NCBI RefSeq assembly: GCF_900108025.1
Contig: NZ_FNUS01000005.1
Span: 1-64,000, forward strand
Length of the DNA stretch: 64,000 bases
From: Halpernia humi
GTDB lineage: Bacteria; Bacteroidota; Bacteroidia; Flavobacteriales; Weeksellaceae
Reading direction: 5' to 3'
Position 1 is the stretch's first letter. Each line of letters opens with the position of its first letter. This document shows positions 50,794-59,731 of this stretch, one piece after another. The notes beneath the pieces were generated by a model. The model made no database searches and had not been told where the DNA came from. It was given only the letters and a program-made list of their open reading frames with translations. The position numbers and the translations under genes are program-made.

Positions 50794-53610
50794 TTAATGT
50801 GCTTCTAACCAATTATTTCCCACGCCAACTTCCACTAAAAGTGGCACTTCAGTTTTCACGGCGCTTTCCATTTCATTTTTGATGATTTCTTTAGCAGTTT
50901 CAACCTCATCGTCTGGTGCTTCAAAAACCAATTCATCATGAACTTGCAAAAGCATTTTGGTTTTTAGATTTTTTTCTGTGAATTTTTTATCGATGTTGAT
51001 CATCGCAATTTTGATAATATCTGCTGCACTTCCTTGTATTGGGGCATTTACAGCATTTCTTTCGGCGTGACCTTTTACCACAAAATTCCCAGAATTTATA
51101 TCTTTTAAATGGCGTCTTCTTCCCAAAAGTGTTTCTACAAAACCATCTTCTCGCGCTTTTTCTACCTGCTTTTTCATGTACTCTTTAAGTTGCGGATATG
51201 TTTCAAAATAGGCTTCAATCATGGCTTTGCTTTCCGCGCGAGAAAGTCCGGTTTGTTCGCTCAAACCGAAAGCAGAAACGCCGTAAATAATTCCAAAATT
51301 GACGGTTTTTGCTTGTGAACGTTGCAATTTCGTTACTTCATTTAAAGGAATATTAAATAATTTTGCGGCTGTAGAAGCGTGAATATCTTCGTTGTTTTGG
51401 AAGGCTTTCATCATTTCTTTTTCGCCAGAAATCTCGGCAATTAAGCGCAATTCTATTTGAGAATAATCGGCAGAAATTATTTTTTTTCCTTCGGCAGAAA
51501 CAAAAGCGCCGCGAATTTGTTGTCCACGCAAAGTTCTAATTGGAATATTTTGAAGGTTAGGATTTATACTTGAAAGCCTTCCTGTTGCTGCAACCGTTTG
51601 CGCAAAAGTGGTGTGAACACGGTTGTCATTTTTATCAATTTGATTTGGCAACGCATCAACGTAAGTAGATTTCAGTTTTTGGTAGGTTCTGTATTCTAAA
51701 ATATGTTTGATTATTTCATTATCGTGCGATAATTTTTGCAAAATATCTTCGCCGGTTGCATATTGTCCGGTTTTTGTTTTTTTGGCTTTCGGGTCGAGTT
51801 TCATTTTATCAAACAAAACTTCGCCTAATTGCTTTGGGGAATTCATATTAAATTCTTCTCCAGAAAGGCTGAAAATTTCGGTTTCAAGATTTTTTAAATC
51901 ATTTTCTAAATCTTTACTTTCTTTGGCTAGCCAATTTTCATCTAAAGAAATTCCTTCTAATTCCATTTTTGCAAGCACTTTTAGCAAAGGAATTTCTATT
52001 TCGTAAAAAATGTTTTCTAGTTTTTCTATTTTTAATTGTGGCTCGAATAATTGATACAATTGAAACGTAATATCCGCATTTTCAGCACCAAAATCTGTTT
52101 GTGTTTTAATGTCTAAATCTCGGAAATTGCTTTGGCTTTTTCCTTTACCAATGAGAGATTCCAGTGATACAGGTTTATAGTTTAGAAACATTTCCGCCAA
52201 ATAATCCATGCCGTGTCTTCCGTCCGGATTTAGCAAATAATGTGCAATCATGGTGTCGAAAAAGTTGCCTTTTAAATCAAAACCATAATTTTTTAAAACT
52301 TTATAATCAAATTTTAAATCGTGGGAAATTTTCAAAATATCTTCTTTCTCGAAAAATGGTCGAAAAACTTCTAAAGTTTCTACCGCTTCTTCCCTATTTT
52401 CTGAGATTGGAATGTAATATGCCAAACCATTTTTGTAGGAAAAACTGATGGCAATTAATTCTGCAATCATCGCATCATCATTTGTGGTCAAAATTTCAAA
52501 AGCAACGGCTTTTTGATTTAATAAATTTTTGACTAAATAATATTGCGCTTTCGGGCCAGAAATTATTTGGTATAAATTATCTTTTTCTGCTAAAGTAGAT
52601 TTTGTGGAAGTGGCTTCGTTCAATTCTTCAAAATTGGCAAATAAATCTAATTGTCCCGTAAAAGGTTGCGTGGATTTTTCAGTTTTATCGGCAGATTTTG
52701 GGGCTTCGGTTTCTGGTGATTCTTTGAATGCGCGATAAAGATTTTCGTATAAACGACGGAACTCTATTTCTTCGAAAATAATTTTTGCTTTTTCAAAATC
52801 GGGTTCGTCTAAAGTGTAATCTTCATAGTTAAAATCAATTGGCGCATCGCATAAAATGGTGGCTAATTTTTTAGATAAAATCCCTCGTTCTGCAGAATTC
52901 TCTACTTTTTCTTTTAATTTTCCTGTAAGTTCGTGCGTATTTTTTAACAAATTTTCTATACTTCCGTATTCTTTTAGAAATTTTTTCGCCGTTTTTTCGC
53001 CAACGCCTTCTAAACCTGGAATGTTATCTACGGAATCGCCCATCATGGCGAGATAATCTATGACTTGTTTAGGATCATCAATTTCAAATTTTGCTTTTAC
53101 TTCTTCTATGCCCAAAATTTCAATTTCACTGCCTTTCATACTTGGCTTGTAAATTTTGATATTTTCTGTCACCAATTGCGCAAAATCTTTATCTGGAGTT
53201 ACCATAAAAACTTCGTAACCCATTTTTTCTGCTTTGCAAGCAATTGTTCCGATCACGTCATCTGCTTCGTAACCTGCAACGCCTAAACTTGGGATGTGCA
53301 TGGCTTCTAAAATTTTATGAATATATGGAACAGCGATTTTTATTGCTTCTGGTGTTTCGCTTCTGTTGGCTTTGTATTCTGCAAAATCTGCGGTTCTAAC
53401 TGTGGCTTCACCAACGTCGAAAACTACAGCAAGATGACCTGGTTTTTCTCGGCGAATTAATTCAATTAAAGAATTGGCAAAACCAAAAATTGCGGAAGTA
53501 TCCATTCCTTTGCTCGTCAGTCTTGGGCTGCGAATAAGTGCGTAATAGCCGCGAAAAATCATCGCGTAAGCATCTATTAAATAAAGTCTTTTGTCGGTAG
53601 ATTCTGTCAT
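50794..53610 (-). CDS. polA: DNA polymerase I, proofreading site degenerate
   Basis: 938 residues. 5' nuclease domain 1-290 with LIDAYAMIFRGYYAL and GYEADDVIGT. Polymerase domain with ISADYSQIELRLIAE (motif A), RSQAKTVNFGIIYG (B) and QVHDELVFEAP (C). In the 3'-5' exonuclease domain the DxE motif of E. coli Pol I (Asp355, Glu357) aligns with Glu372 and Leu374, Tyr497 with Phe507, and Asp501 with Asn511; only the Asp424 place (Asp435) is kept. Loss of proofreading is inferred. The promoter box TATCTTTG ends 4 bases before the ATG. Confidence 0.96.
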   Translation of the reverse strand: MTESTDKRLYLIDAYAMIFRGYYALIRSPRLTSKGMDTSAIFGFANSLIELIRREKPGHLAVVFDVGEATVRTADFAEYKANRSETPEAIKIAVPYIHKILEAMHIPSLGVAGYEADDVIGTIACKAEKMGYEVFMVTPDKDFAQLVTENIKIYKPSMKGSEIEILGIEEVKAKFEIDDPKQVIDYLAMMGDSVDNIPGLEGVGEKTAKKFLKEYGSIENLLKNTHELTGKLKEKVENSAERGILSKKLATILCDAPIDFNYEDYTLDEPDFEKAKIIFEEIEFRRLYENLYRAFKESPETEAPKSADKTEKSTQPFTGQLDLFANFEELNEATSTKSTLAEKDNLYQIISGPKAQYYLVKNLLNQKAVAFEILTTNDDAMIAELIAISFSYKNGLAYYIPISENREEAVETLEVFRPFFEKEDILKISHDLKFDYKVLKNYGFDLKGNFFDTMIAHYLLNPDGRHGMDYLAEMFLNYKPVSLESLIGKGKSQSNFRDLDIKTQTDFGAENADITFQLYQLFEPQLKIEKLENIFYEIEIPLLKVLAKMELEGISLDENWLAKESKDLENDLKNLETEIFSLSGEEFNMNSPKQLGEVLFDKMKLDPKAKKTKTGQYATGEDILQKLSHDNEIIKHILEYRTYQKLKSTYVDALPNQIDKNDNRVHTTFAQTVAATGRLSSINPNLQNIPIRTLRGQQIRGAFVSAEGKKIISADYSQIELRLIAEISGEKEMMKAFQNNEDIHASTAAKLFNIPLNEVTKLQRSQAKTVNFGIIYGVSAFGLSEQTGLSRAESKAMIEAYFETYPQLKEYMKKQVEKAREDGFVETLLGRRRHLKDINSGNFVVKGHAERNAVNAPIQGSAADIIKIAMINIDKKFTEKNLKTKMLLQVHDELVFEAPDDEVETAKEIIKNEMESAVKTEVPLLVEVGVGNNWLEAH

Positions 53611-53614
53611 AAGA

Positions 53615-53622
53615 CAAAGATA
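53615..53622 (-). promoter_or_regulatory. Promoter-like -7 box (TATCTTTG) directly before polA
   Basis: Good TAnnTTTG match on the minus strand, leaving only 4 bases to the ATG; it implies a leaderless polA mRNA if used. Confidence 0.45.
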
Positions 53623-53784
53623 GAAATTAGAAGTGAGATTTTAGCGGGTGTTTATAAGTTTCGCTTTTCTTCTTTGCAAGTTTCATTTTTCTTTTAACAA
53701 GAAAAAATATTTTTTTTTAAAAATTCTCTAAATTTCTGTAGAATTTCATTTAACTTTACTATGTATTTTGAATTTTAATAATTT

Positions 53785-54025
53785 GGATGTCCGCTTTCAA
53801 TCATAATGCTAATTTTTAACGGAAGAACGCAAAGATTTCTATTTATTCTCTGTCTAAATCATGTATTTAAGGTCGCAAATCGAAGATTCATCACTTCCTC
53901 TAAAACTATTATAAAAACATTGATAAAGGCGTTTGACTGCGTCAAATCTTTGATTTCACTTAGCAAAGGCCTTAAAAAATAAAAACATTTATGATGAATG
54001 ACAGACATACAGAAAATATTAATAA
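53785..54025 (-). repeat. Dispersed repeat of about 240 bp, copy B (inverted relative to copy A)
   Basis: Reverse-complement match to 25904-26148 over its whole length. It lies between polA and the alpha/beta hydrolase gene and ends 9 bases before the latter's ATG. This copy has the palindrome TTTGACGCAGTCAAA where copy A has one changed base. The remaining part of the 424-base gap (53623-53784) shows no gene. Confidence 0.8.
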
Positions 54026-54034
54026 ATAAAAACC

Positions 54035-54874
54035 ATGAAAACTATTTTTATACTAATTAGCCTACTATTTTGCGGGCTGAATTTTAAAGCACAAACGCCA
54101 AGCAAAGTTCAATATGGTGATAATGCAAAAGCGGGAAACTACTTTGATAATCGAGGTTTTAAAATGTATTATGAAACTTATGGCAGCGGAGAACCACTTT
54201 TAATAATTCATGGAAATGGCGGAAGTATAAAAGATTTCAAAAATCAAATTCCTTATTTTTCTAAAAATTATAAAGTTATACTTGCAGATAGTCGCGCACA
54301 AGGGAAATCAATCGACCCAAGTGATTCTTTAAGTTATGAAATGATGGCCGATGATTTGAACGGACTTTTAGAACATTTAAAAATAAAATCTTGTGACGTA
54401 ATTGGCTGGAGTGATGGCGGAATTAACGGTTTATTACTCGCCATTCGGCATCCTGAAAAAGTGAAAAAATTAGCCGTAACTGGCGCAAATCTTGTTCCGG
54501 ATGACTCTGCCGTTGATCCTTATATTTATAAATGGGCAAAATCTCTTAATGATTCTATTAATAAATTGCCAATTACACCAGAATTGAAAACGGAACGAAA
54601 ACTATTTCATTTATTGGCAAAAGAACCGCATATTTCTGTGAAAGATTTACAAAAAATTGAATGTCCCGTTTTGGTAATTGGTGGCGATCACGACGTGATT
54701 CGCACAGAACACACAATGCTGATTGCAAACTCAATCCCAAAATCTTATTTATGGATTTTGCCGAATAGTGGCCATTCTACGCCCATTTTCTACAAAGATA
54801 TTTTTAACCAAACCGTGAACGATTTTTTTATAAAACCTTATCGGAAAATTGAAGGCTTGGATCGGATGAGATAA
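54035..54874 (+). CDS. Alpha/beta hydrolase, exported
   Basis: 279 residues with a signal peptide (1-19, LNFKAQ). Fold landmarks: LLIIHGNGGSIKDF (oxyanion region), nucleophile elbow GWSDGG with Ser near 129, the acid in IGGDHDVIRTEH and the His in LPNSGHSTPI. No substrate can be deduced; family members include esterases and haloalkane or epoxide hydrolases. It is a single gene behind dispersed repeat copy B. Confidence 0.9.
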   Translation: MKTIFILISLLFCGLNFKAQTPSKVQYGDNAKAGNYFDNRGFKMYYETYGSGEPLLIIHGNGGSIKDFKNQIPYFSKNYKVILADSRAQGKSIDPSDSLSYEMMADDLNGLLEHLKIKSCDVIGWSDGGINGLLLAIRHPEKVKKLAVTGANLVPDDSAVDPYIYKWAKSLNDSINKLPITPELKTERKLFHLLAKEPHISVKDLQKIECPVLVIGGDHDVIRTEHTMLIANSIPKSYLWILPNSGHSTPIFYKDIFNQTVNDFFIKPYRKIEGLDRMR

Positions 54875-55071
54875 TAAAAATAGTATTAATTAGCCCATTT
54901 TGCATTTGTATAAATTTTCAAAATTTTTCAAAATCGGGGAAAGCGCAATAGGTTAAATTAATAATTTGAAAAGGGCTAGATAAAATTTAATCTTGAAAAA
55001 AATTTAAATAAATTAATATATCAAAAAATAAATTTCTAATTTCGTAATCAAAATAACATAAAACAAAGTCT

Positions 55072-55569
55072 ATGAAAACTTCCAAACTTAAAGCCATCCT
55101 CTCCTCTATGGGATTTTTAGCAATTATTGGTATTGTGATTATCTTCACGACCAATTCCACAAAACTCTATAAACCCGTAAAGGAAACGCAAAGCGAATGG
55201 AAAAATTTGAAGGTTTTGCCGCAAAACATTTCGGAAGATAGTTTGCATTTTGTGATGAAAACGTTCAGTAATTCTCTAGGTGTAAATTGCGCCTATTGCC
55301 ACGCCGCAAGAGCAGACGATCCGCAAAAATTAGATTTTGCATCAGACGCAAAAAAAAGCAAATTAATTGCCCGAGGAATGCTTGAAATGACGGATGACAT
55401 TAATTCTAAATACTTTTTGCCACACGCACCAGATCCAAAACCTAAACAAGTTACAATGGTTTATTGCATCACGTGCCACCGAGGCCAGAAAAACCCAACC
55501 GAATATTTGCAAGACGTAAGCAAAATGATTCCAAAACTAATGCCTGAAAGAAAAAGGGATCATAGATAA
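55072..55569 (+). CDS. Diheme c-type cytochrome (photosynthetic-reaction-centre cytochrome-like domain)
   Basis: 165 residues with an N-terminal signal anchor (about 12-27). Two heme-attachment motifs: CAYCH at 73-77 and CITCH at 132-136. LKVLPQNISEDSLHFVMKTFSNSLGVNC before the first heme fits the small reaction-centre cytochrome c-like family found in Bacteroidetes, unrelated to photosynthesis there. It is probably a periplasmic electron carrier anchored to the inner membrane. No oxidase genes adjoin it. Confidence 0.9.
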   Translation: MKTSKLKAILSSMGFLAIIGIVIIFTTNSTKLYKPVKETQSEWKNLKVLPQNISEDSLHFVMKTFSNSLGVNCAYCHAARADDPQKLDFASDAKKSKLIARGMLEMTDDINSKYFLPHAPDPKPKQVTMVYCITCHRGQKNPTEYLQDVSKMIPKLMPERKRDHR

Positions 55570-55789
55570 TATTTTTTAGAATAAAAATAAACTTTGAATA
55601 GGTTTTAGTACAAACTTAATTTAGTTTTGTCTAAAGCCTATTTTAATTTAAAATTATAAAATAATCGGATTTAGGTTAGTAATTCTTATAAATTATCTTT
55701 CCACTTTTCTTTTTTAATTAAGTTTAAAAATAAATTATCACTAGATTTCTATTTAAAAATTTGGGTAAAATTGAGATAAAATTAACTTT

Positions 55790-56647
55790 CTATTTCGATT
55801 GAAAATTTTCTATGTATTTAATGACACTCATCACATCATCCTGACCAAAACCGGCATCACTTGCCGATTGATAAGAATCTGCCAAAACCTTAGAAAGCGG
55901 AAAATCTGCGCCTGCCTTGACAGCCAAAAGAACATCTTTCAGCATTAAATCGAGCCCAAATGCGGCCGGGTAATTATCCTCAATTAAACTAGAAGTTTTA
56001 AGTTTGGTTGCACCACTTCCACTTGCACTTTCATTGATGATTTCTAACATATCTTTTCTCTCGATTCCGAGTTTGTCTGAAAGCAAAACGGTTTCTCCTA
56101 AACTTTGGTATAAAGCTGAAATAAAATAGTTGATTGACAGTTTTGCGGCAATCCCCTTTCCATTTCCACCTAAATGTTTGATTTTGGTTCCTAATTTTTG
56201 AAGGTAAGGTTTCGCTCTTTCCACATCTTCTTCGCTACCACCAGCCATTATAATTAAAGTTCCTTCTGCGGCAGGTTTAGTACTTCCAGCGACCGGCGCA
56301 TCAATAAAAGATGCATTATTTGCACTAATAAGTTGGCTTACAGAGGCACTTTGCTGGGGAGAAATCGTGCTCATATCTACAAATAATTTTCCGGAAATAT
56401 TTTCCTTTAAAATAAAGTCATAAACTTCTTTAACAGCATTATCGTTTGTTAACATTGTAAAAATAATATCCGTATTTTCGACAAGTTCTGCTATAGAATT
56501 ACAAACCTTTGATTTTTCTTTAAAATCCGCTGTCTTTTCAGAAGTTCGATTATACACAAAAAGTTTAAATCCTGCATTTTCTAAATTTTTCGCCATTGGA
56601 TGTCCCATATTTCCAAGGCCGATAAATCCTATTTTTTCTTGATTCAT
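55790..56647 (-). CDS. NAD(P)-dependent beta-hydroxyacid dehydrogenase (3-hydroxyisobutyrate dehydrogenase family)
   Basis: 285 residues. The Rossmann motif is GFIGLGNMGHPMAKNL (7-22), the substrate motif FIDAPVAGSTKPAAEGTL (about 116-133), and the catalytic lysine is in GNGKGIAAKLSINYF (near 170). The C-terminal all-helical domain is complete. It may be a GLYR/succinic-semialdehyde-reductase-type or 3-HIB dehydrogenase; sequence alone does not decide. It lies 24 bases after the aldo/keto reductase remnant. Confidence 0.9.
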   Translation of the reverse strand: MNQEKIGFIGLGNMGHPMAKNLENAGFKLFVYNRTSEKTADFKEKSKVCNSIAELVENTDIIFTMLTNDNAVKEVYDFILKENISGKLFVDMSTISPQQSASVSQLISANNASFIDAPVAGSTKPAAEGTLIIMAGGSEEDVERAKPYLQKLGTKIKHLGGNGKGIAAKLSINYFISALYQSLGETVLLSDKLGIERKDMLEIINESASGSGATKLKTSSLIEDNYPAAFGLDLMLKDVLLAVKAGADFPLSKVLADSYQSASDAGFGQDDVMSVIKYIENFQSK

Positions 56648-56671
56648 TTTAATTTATTTAAAATTATTAAC

Positions 56672-57009
56672 TCATTCATCGATGCTTTGCAATTCTTCCT
56701 TGTTTAGTTTTAAATCTATTTCTTTAGCATTTTGAGTAGATTTTTGCGCATTTCTTGCGCCTGCTAAAGAAATCTTAATTTCCTGCCGCTCAATCGTCCA
56801 TCTTAAAACCAATTGGCTTAAACTCGCCTGATGTTGCTCTACAATTGGTTTAATTTTATCTAAAAGCCCATGGTTTTTTTTTAATAAAATCTGCTTGGAA
56901 CTGCGGTAAACCAGCGCATTGGCATTCATAAATAATGCTTTCATTTCCAAGCACCAAAAGTAATTACAGATAGTTCTAAATCGCTGTTTCCTAGTTTTCT
57001 AAATGCCAT
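56672..57009 (-). pseudogene. Aldo/keto reductase remnant with a large internal deletion
   Basis: At 57009 an ATG opens MAFRKLGNSDLELSVITFGAWK, the usual start of an AKR (RKLGxxxLEVSxITFGAW), and stops after 22 codons at 56941. In another frame 56950-56672 encodes an AKR C-terminus: LLDKIKPIVEQHQASLSQLVLRWTI and SLAGARNAQKSTQNAKEIDLKLNKEELQSID. About 200 central codons including the catalytic Tyr/Lys are missing. The remains cannot be an active enzyme. Confidence 0.85.
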
Positions 57010-57204
57010 TTTAAATTAAATTTTAAATTTCCTATAGATTTGTTAGTATCACAAAGCTTTCTGAGATTTTCTTCAGTATCAAAAAATTGACCAAATTCTA
57101 GTTTTAATGTTTATAAGAAGTAAAAAATGAAATTATGATTAATTTTTAGGATAACGTTATTTAATTTCGTACCTTTTGAAATAATTTAAAAATTAAAAAA
57201 ATTT

Positions 57205-57639
57205 ATGGCAGAATCTTTCTCAAAAAAAGAAAACTTTAAGAAAAAAATTCAAAAGCAAAAAGAAAAAGCGATGCGTCGTGAGGAGCGCAAAGAAAGCAAC
57301 GATAAAGGTAAGGACCTTAGTGATATGATTATGTATGTAGATGCATACGGCCAATTAACAAGCACGCCACCTGATAAAAGTAAAAATACTGATATAGATA
57401 TCAATTCTATTCGTTTAGGTGCTGCGCCGATTGAGGCAGAAGATCCGGTAAAATCTGGAGTAATCACATTTTTAAGCGAAAAAGGCTACGGTTTTATTAC
57501 CCAAGGCAACAGCCAAGATACCATCTTCTTTCACACCAACAACTGCACAGAAATGGTGAAAAAAGGAAATAAAGTGTCTTACGAGGTAGAAAAATCACCC
57601 AAAGGCCTTGTGGCAGTAAATATAAAAGTAGAAAAATAA
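57205..57639 (+). CDS. Cold-shock-domain protein with basic N-terminal extension
   Basis: 144 residues. The C-terminal CSD (about 82-144) has GVITFLSEKGYGFIT (RNP1 KGYGFI) and DTIFFHTNN (RNP2-like), then VSYEVEKSPKGLVAVNI. The first 45 residues are very rich in Lys/Arg/Glu and probably helical. It binds single-stranded RNA or DNA, likely as an RNA chaperone. It is a single gene with a strong terminator. Confidence 0.92.
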   Translation: MAESFSKKENFKKKIQKQKEKAMRREERKESNDKGKDLSDMIMYVDAYGQLTSTPPDKSKNTDIDINSIRLGAAPIEAEDPVKSGVITFLSEKGYGFITQGNSQDTIFFHTNNCTEMVKKGNKVSYEVEKSPKGLVAVNIKVEK

Positions 57640-57645
57640 CTAAAT

Positions 57646-57670
57646 AAAAAACTCCGAATGGAGTTTTTTT
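57646..57670 (+). terminator. Terminator after the cold-shock-domain gene
   Basis: Stem AAACTCC-GAAT-GGAGTTT followed by T residues. Confidence 0.88.
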
Positions 57671-57832
57671 ACTTTAATATTTCATTCTGAAGCAATTTTT
57701 TTAGTTAAAATTAGCAAAAACTGAGTTTATATTTTGGCTAAAGCACACACAGGATTTCAAAAAAAAATGGGCTAAAGCCCATTCCTATTGATATCTAAAA
57801 TTGTTAAACAATCGAATTTAAACTTATAAAAA

Positions 57833-58423
57833 TCATTGTTCCCAACGGACACTTACAATAATTTCATTTTTTCTATTCAAAAACTGATACGGTGCATTGT
57901 ATGCCAAAAACCGAAAATTACCATAATATTCGATGTTATTTTGTTTTAAGGCATTTTCTAATTTCGTTGAATATTTTTTAATTTGAGCATCATTTGCGTA
58001 GCCACTAAACTGTATCGCTGCGACGAATTCTTCAGGGCTAGACTCAATTTTTATGTCTTTATTATTTGGCTTTGGCAGATTATCTTTGGAATATTCAGAA
58101 GGCATCACAAAACTCATTGAGGATTGGGAATTGTTGATATCCATGTGAACGGGCGTCGTCATTGCTATTTTTTTTTCTGACTGGTTTCCTCCAAATATAA
58201 ACGAGGCCAATTTTCTAAAACCTGGCGAAGATAATTCTTTGTAAGATTTTGCATCCATAACAATTGTAGCCATCATTGCTGGCGGATAATGCCGAATTTC
58301 AAAATCTTTTTCTTTTTTAATGACTTTATAGTTTTGTGTTTCCGTTTTTGCCATGATAAAATAAATTTGAAAAATTAATATGATAACAATTATTAGTGAG
58401 ATTGATATAAAAGCGATTTTCAT
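57833..58423 (-). CDS. SOUL family heme-binding-like protein
   Basis: 196 residues from the ATG at 58423; an in-frame TTG 11 codons upstream is less likely. One N-terminal transmembrane segment (about 3-23) precedes the SOUL domain: YKVIKKEKDFEIRHYPPAMMATI (about 30-52), KKIAMTTPVHM and SFVMPSEY, and the end VRWEQ. SOUL/HBP proteins bind heme or tetrapyrroles in some eukaryotes; function in bacteria is open. Confidence 0.9.
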   Translation of the reverse strand: MKIAFISISLIIVIILIFQIYFIMAKTETQNYKVIKKEKDFEIRHYPPAMMATIVMDAKSYKELSSPGFRKLASFIFGGNQSEKKIAMTTPVHMDINNSQSSMSFVMPSEYSKDNLPKPNNKDIKIESSPEEFVAAIQFSGYANDAQIKKYSTKLENALKQNNIEYYGNFRFLAYNAPYQFLNRKNEIIVSVRWEQ

Positions 58424-58619
58424 TTGATAGGAATTTACAGGTAAATATGTTGGCAACTAACTTGCCAAACTTCTAAATTTGTAAAAAGCAATGAAAAGCG
58501 CAGAAATTTAAGTTTTTATATAGACAAACTCTCAATATGATAGAAGAATTTATTTATTTATTTGAAGTTTATAAATTAGAATTAAATGTAAATTGCAGTA
58601 TAATTAATTATTTATTGTG

Positions 58620-59171
58620 ATGAAACTATTAAAAATCAGTCTTGCACTTTTTATTGGCTTTTTGTTGACTTCTTGCATCGTTTCTACTGCGACAAAAATT
58701 GTCACGACGACTGCAAAAATTGGCTATTCAGCTGTGAAAGGAACTGTGAAAGGCGTCGGTTGGGCAGTGAAAAAAGCCGATGGCAAAATCAATGAAGACC
58801 GAATTGACGGAACTTGGAAAGTGGTGGGAGTTTATAATGGTACTTATGCACAATTTTCACAAGATTCTAATCCTGAAAATAACTTTAAAAGCAGTTGCAG
58901 CGAAGGTTTTGAAGTGATAGAATTCAAATCTAACCGTGAGAAATTTAAACCCATCCATTGCCAATCAGAAGATGAAGATTGGGTGAAATACAAATATAAT
59001 TTTGGCAAAAACCCTTTAACAAAAGAGAAGGAAAATTACCTTAAAATCAATACCAGCAATTATATTTCCATTATTGATGTTACGAATAAAACCATGGTTT
59101 TAGAAGGAAATCTGATGCAATCTTATGCTTTTTCTGGCGGCAAACTCTATCTTTTTGAGAAAGTAGATTAA
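58620..59171 (+). CDS. Lipoprotein of unknown function
   Basis: 183 residues with a lipobox LLTSC (Cys19-20 region). A small, Thr/Val/Lys-rich segment (about 22-55, TKIVTTTAKIGYSAVKGTVKGVGWAVKKA) looks membrane-associating, followed by a lipocalin-like opening IDGTWKVVGVYNGTY and beta strands to the C-terminus. I cannot name a family. The ATG at 58620 is taken instead of the GTG directly before it. Confidence 0.7.
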   Translation: MKLLKISLALFIGFLLTSCIVSTATKIVTTTAKIGYSAVKGTVKGVGWAVKKADGKINEDRIDGTWKVVGVYNGTYAQFSQDSNPENNFKSSCSEGFEVIEFKSNREKFKPIHCQSEDEDWVKYKYNFGKNPLTKEKENYLKINTSNYISIIDVTNKTMVLEGNLMQSYAFSGGKLYLFEKVD

Positions 59172-59182
59172 ATTTTATTTAA

Positions 59183-59647
59183 TTAAAAATAATTTCTGAT
59201 TTTTTCAATTTTATCTTCCATAGACTTTTCAGGAAAACTGTAGGTCTTTTTTTTGATTATAAAATCTAAAAAAACTTCTTCTGCGCCATCTGGATGCGGT
59301 GTGTTATCACTATTATTTTTGTCGGGTGAGAAGGTTCGAATATTTTCCCAAAAATCTTTATCCATTTTTTTGCGAGTTGTTACCTCAGGATTTTCCCCTT
59401 TTTGATTTTTAAAAATTGCTTCGTTTGCTGTCAGTATATATTCCTGATAATATTGAAAATCTGGCGACAACGAGCCATTCGAAATACTGAGTTTTACGGT
59501 ATCTGCTTGAAGCATTTTGTTATTCATTGACAGACTAAGCTGATTGGTGGAGGAATTGTTTTCATTGGATTCCCCTTTCTGAAAGTGACAGCTTGTGCTT
59601 ATAAAAAGCGAAAACAATAAAACTGAAATTGAATGTACATTTTTCAT
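59183..59647 (-). CDS. Lipoprotein of unknown function
   Basis: 154 residues with a lipobox ISTSC (Cys20). After a Ser/Asn-rich linker (about 25-40) a single domain follows (TVKLSISNGSLSPDFQYYQEYILTANEAIFKNQKG, then KTYSFPEKSMEDKIEKI). No recognised family. It lies 41 bases after the corrected end of the FGE-like gene on the same strand, so it may belong to that transcript. Confidence 0.65.
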   Translation of the reverse strand: MKNVHSISVLLFSLFISTSCHFQKGESNENNSSTNQLSLSMNNKMLQADTVKLSISNGSLSPDFQYYQEYILTANEAIFKNQKGENPEVTTRKKMDKDFWENIRTFSPDKNNSDNTPHPDGAEEVFLDFIIKKKTYSFPEKSMEDKIEKIRNYF

Positions 59648-59731
59648 ATTAAATTTTTAATTTATCAATTTTTTAAACATAAAACTGTTTACTGGGAAAG
59701 TGCCACCCGAAAACCGATATCCTGGCTGTGT

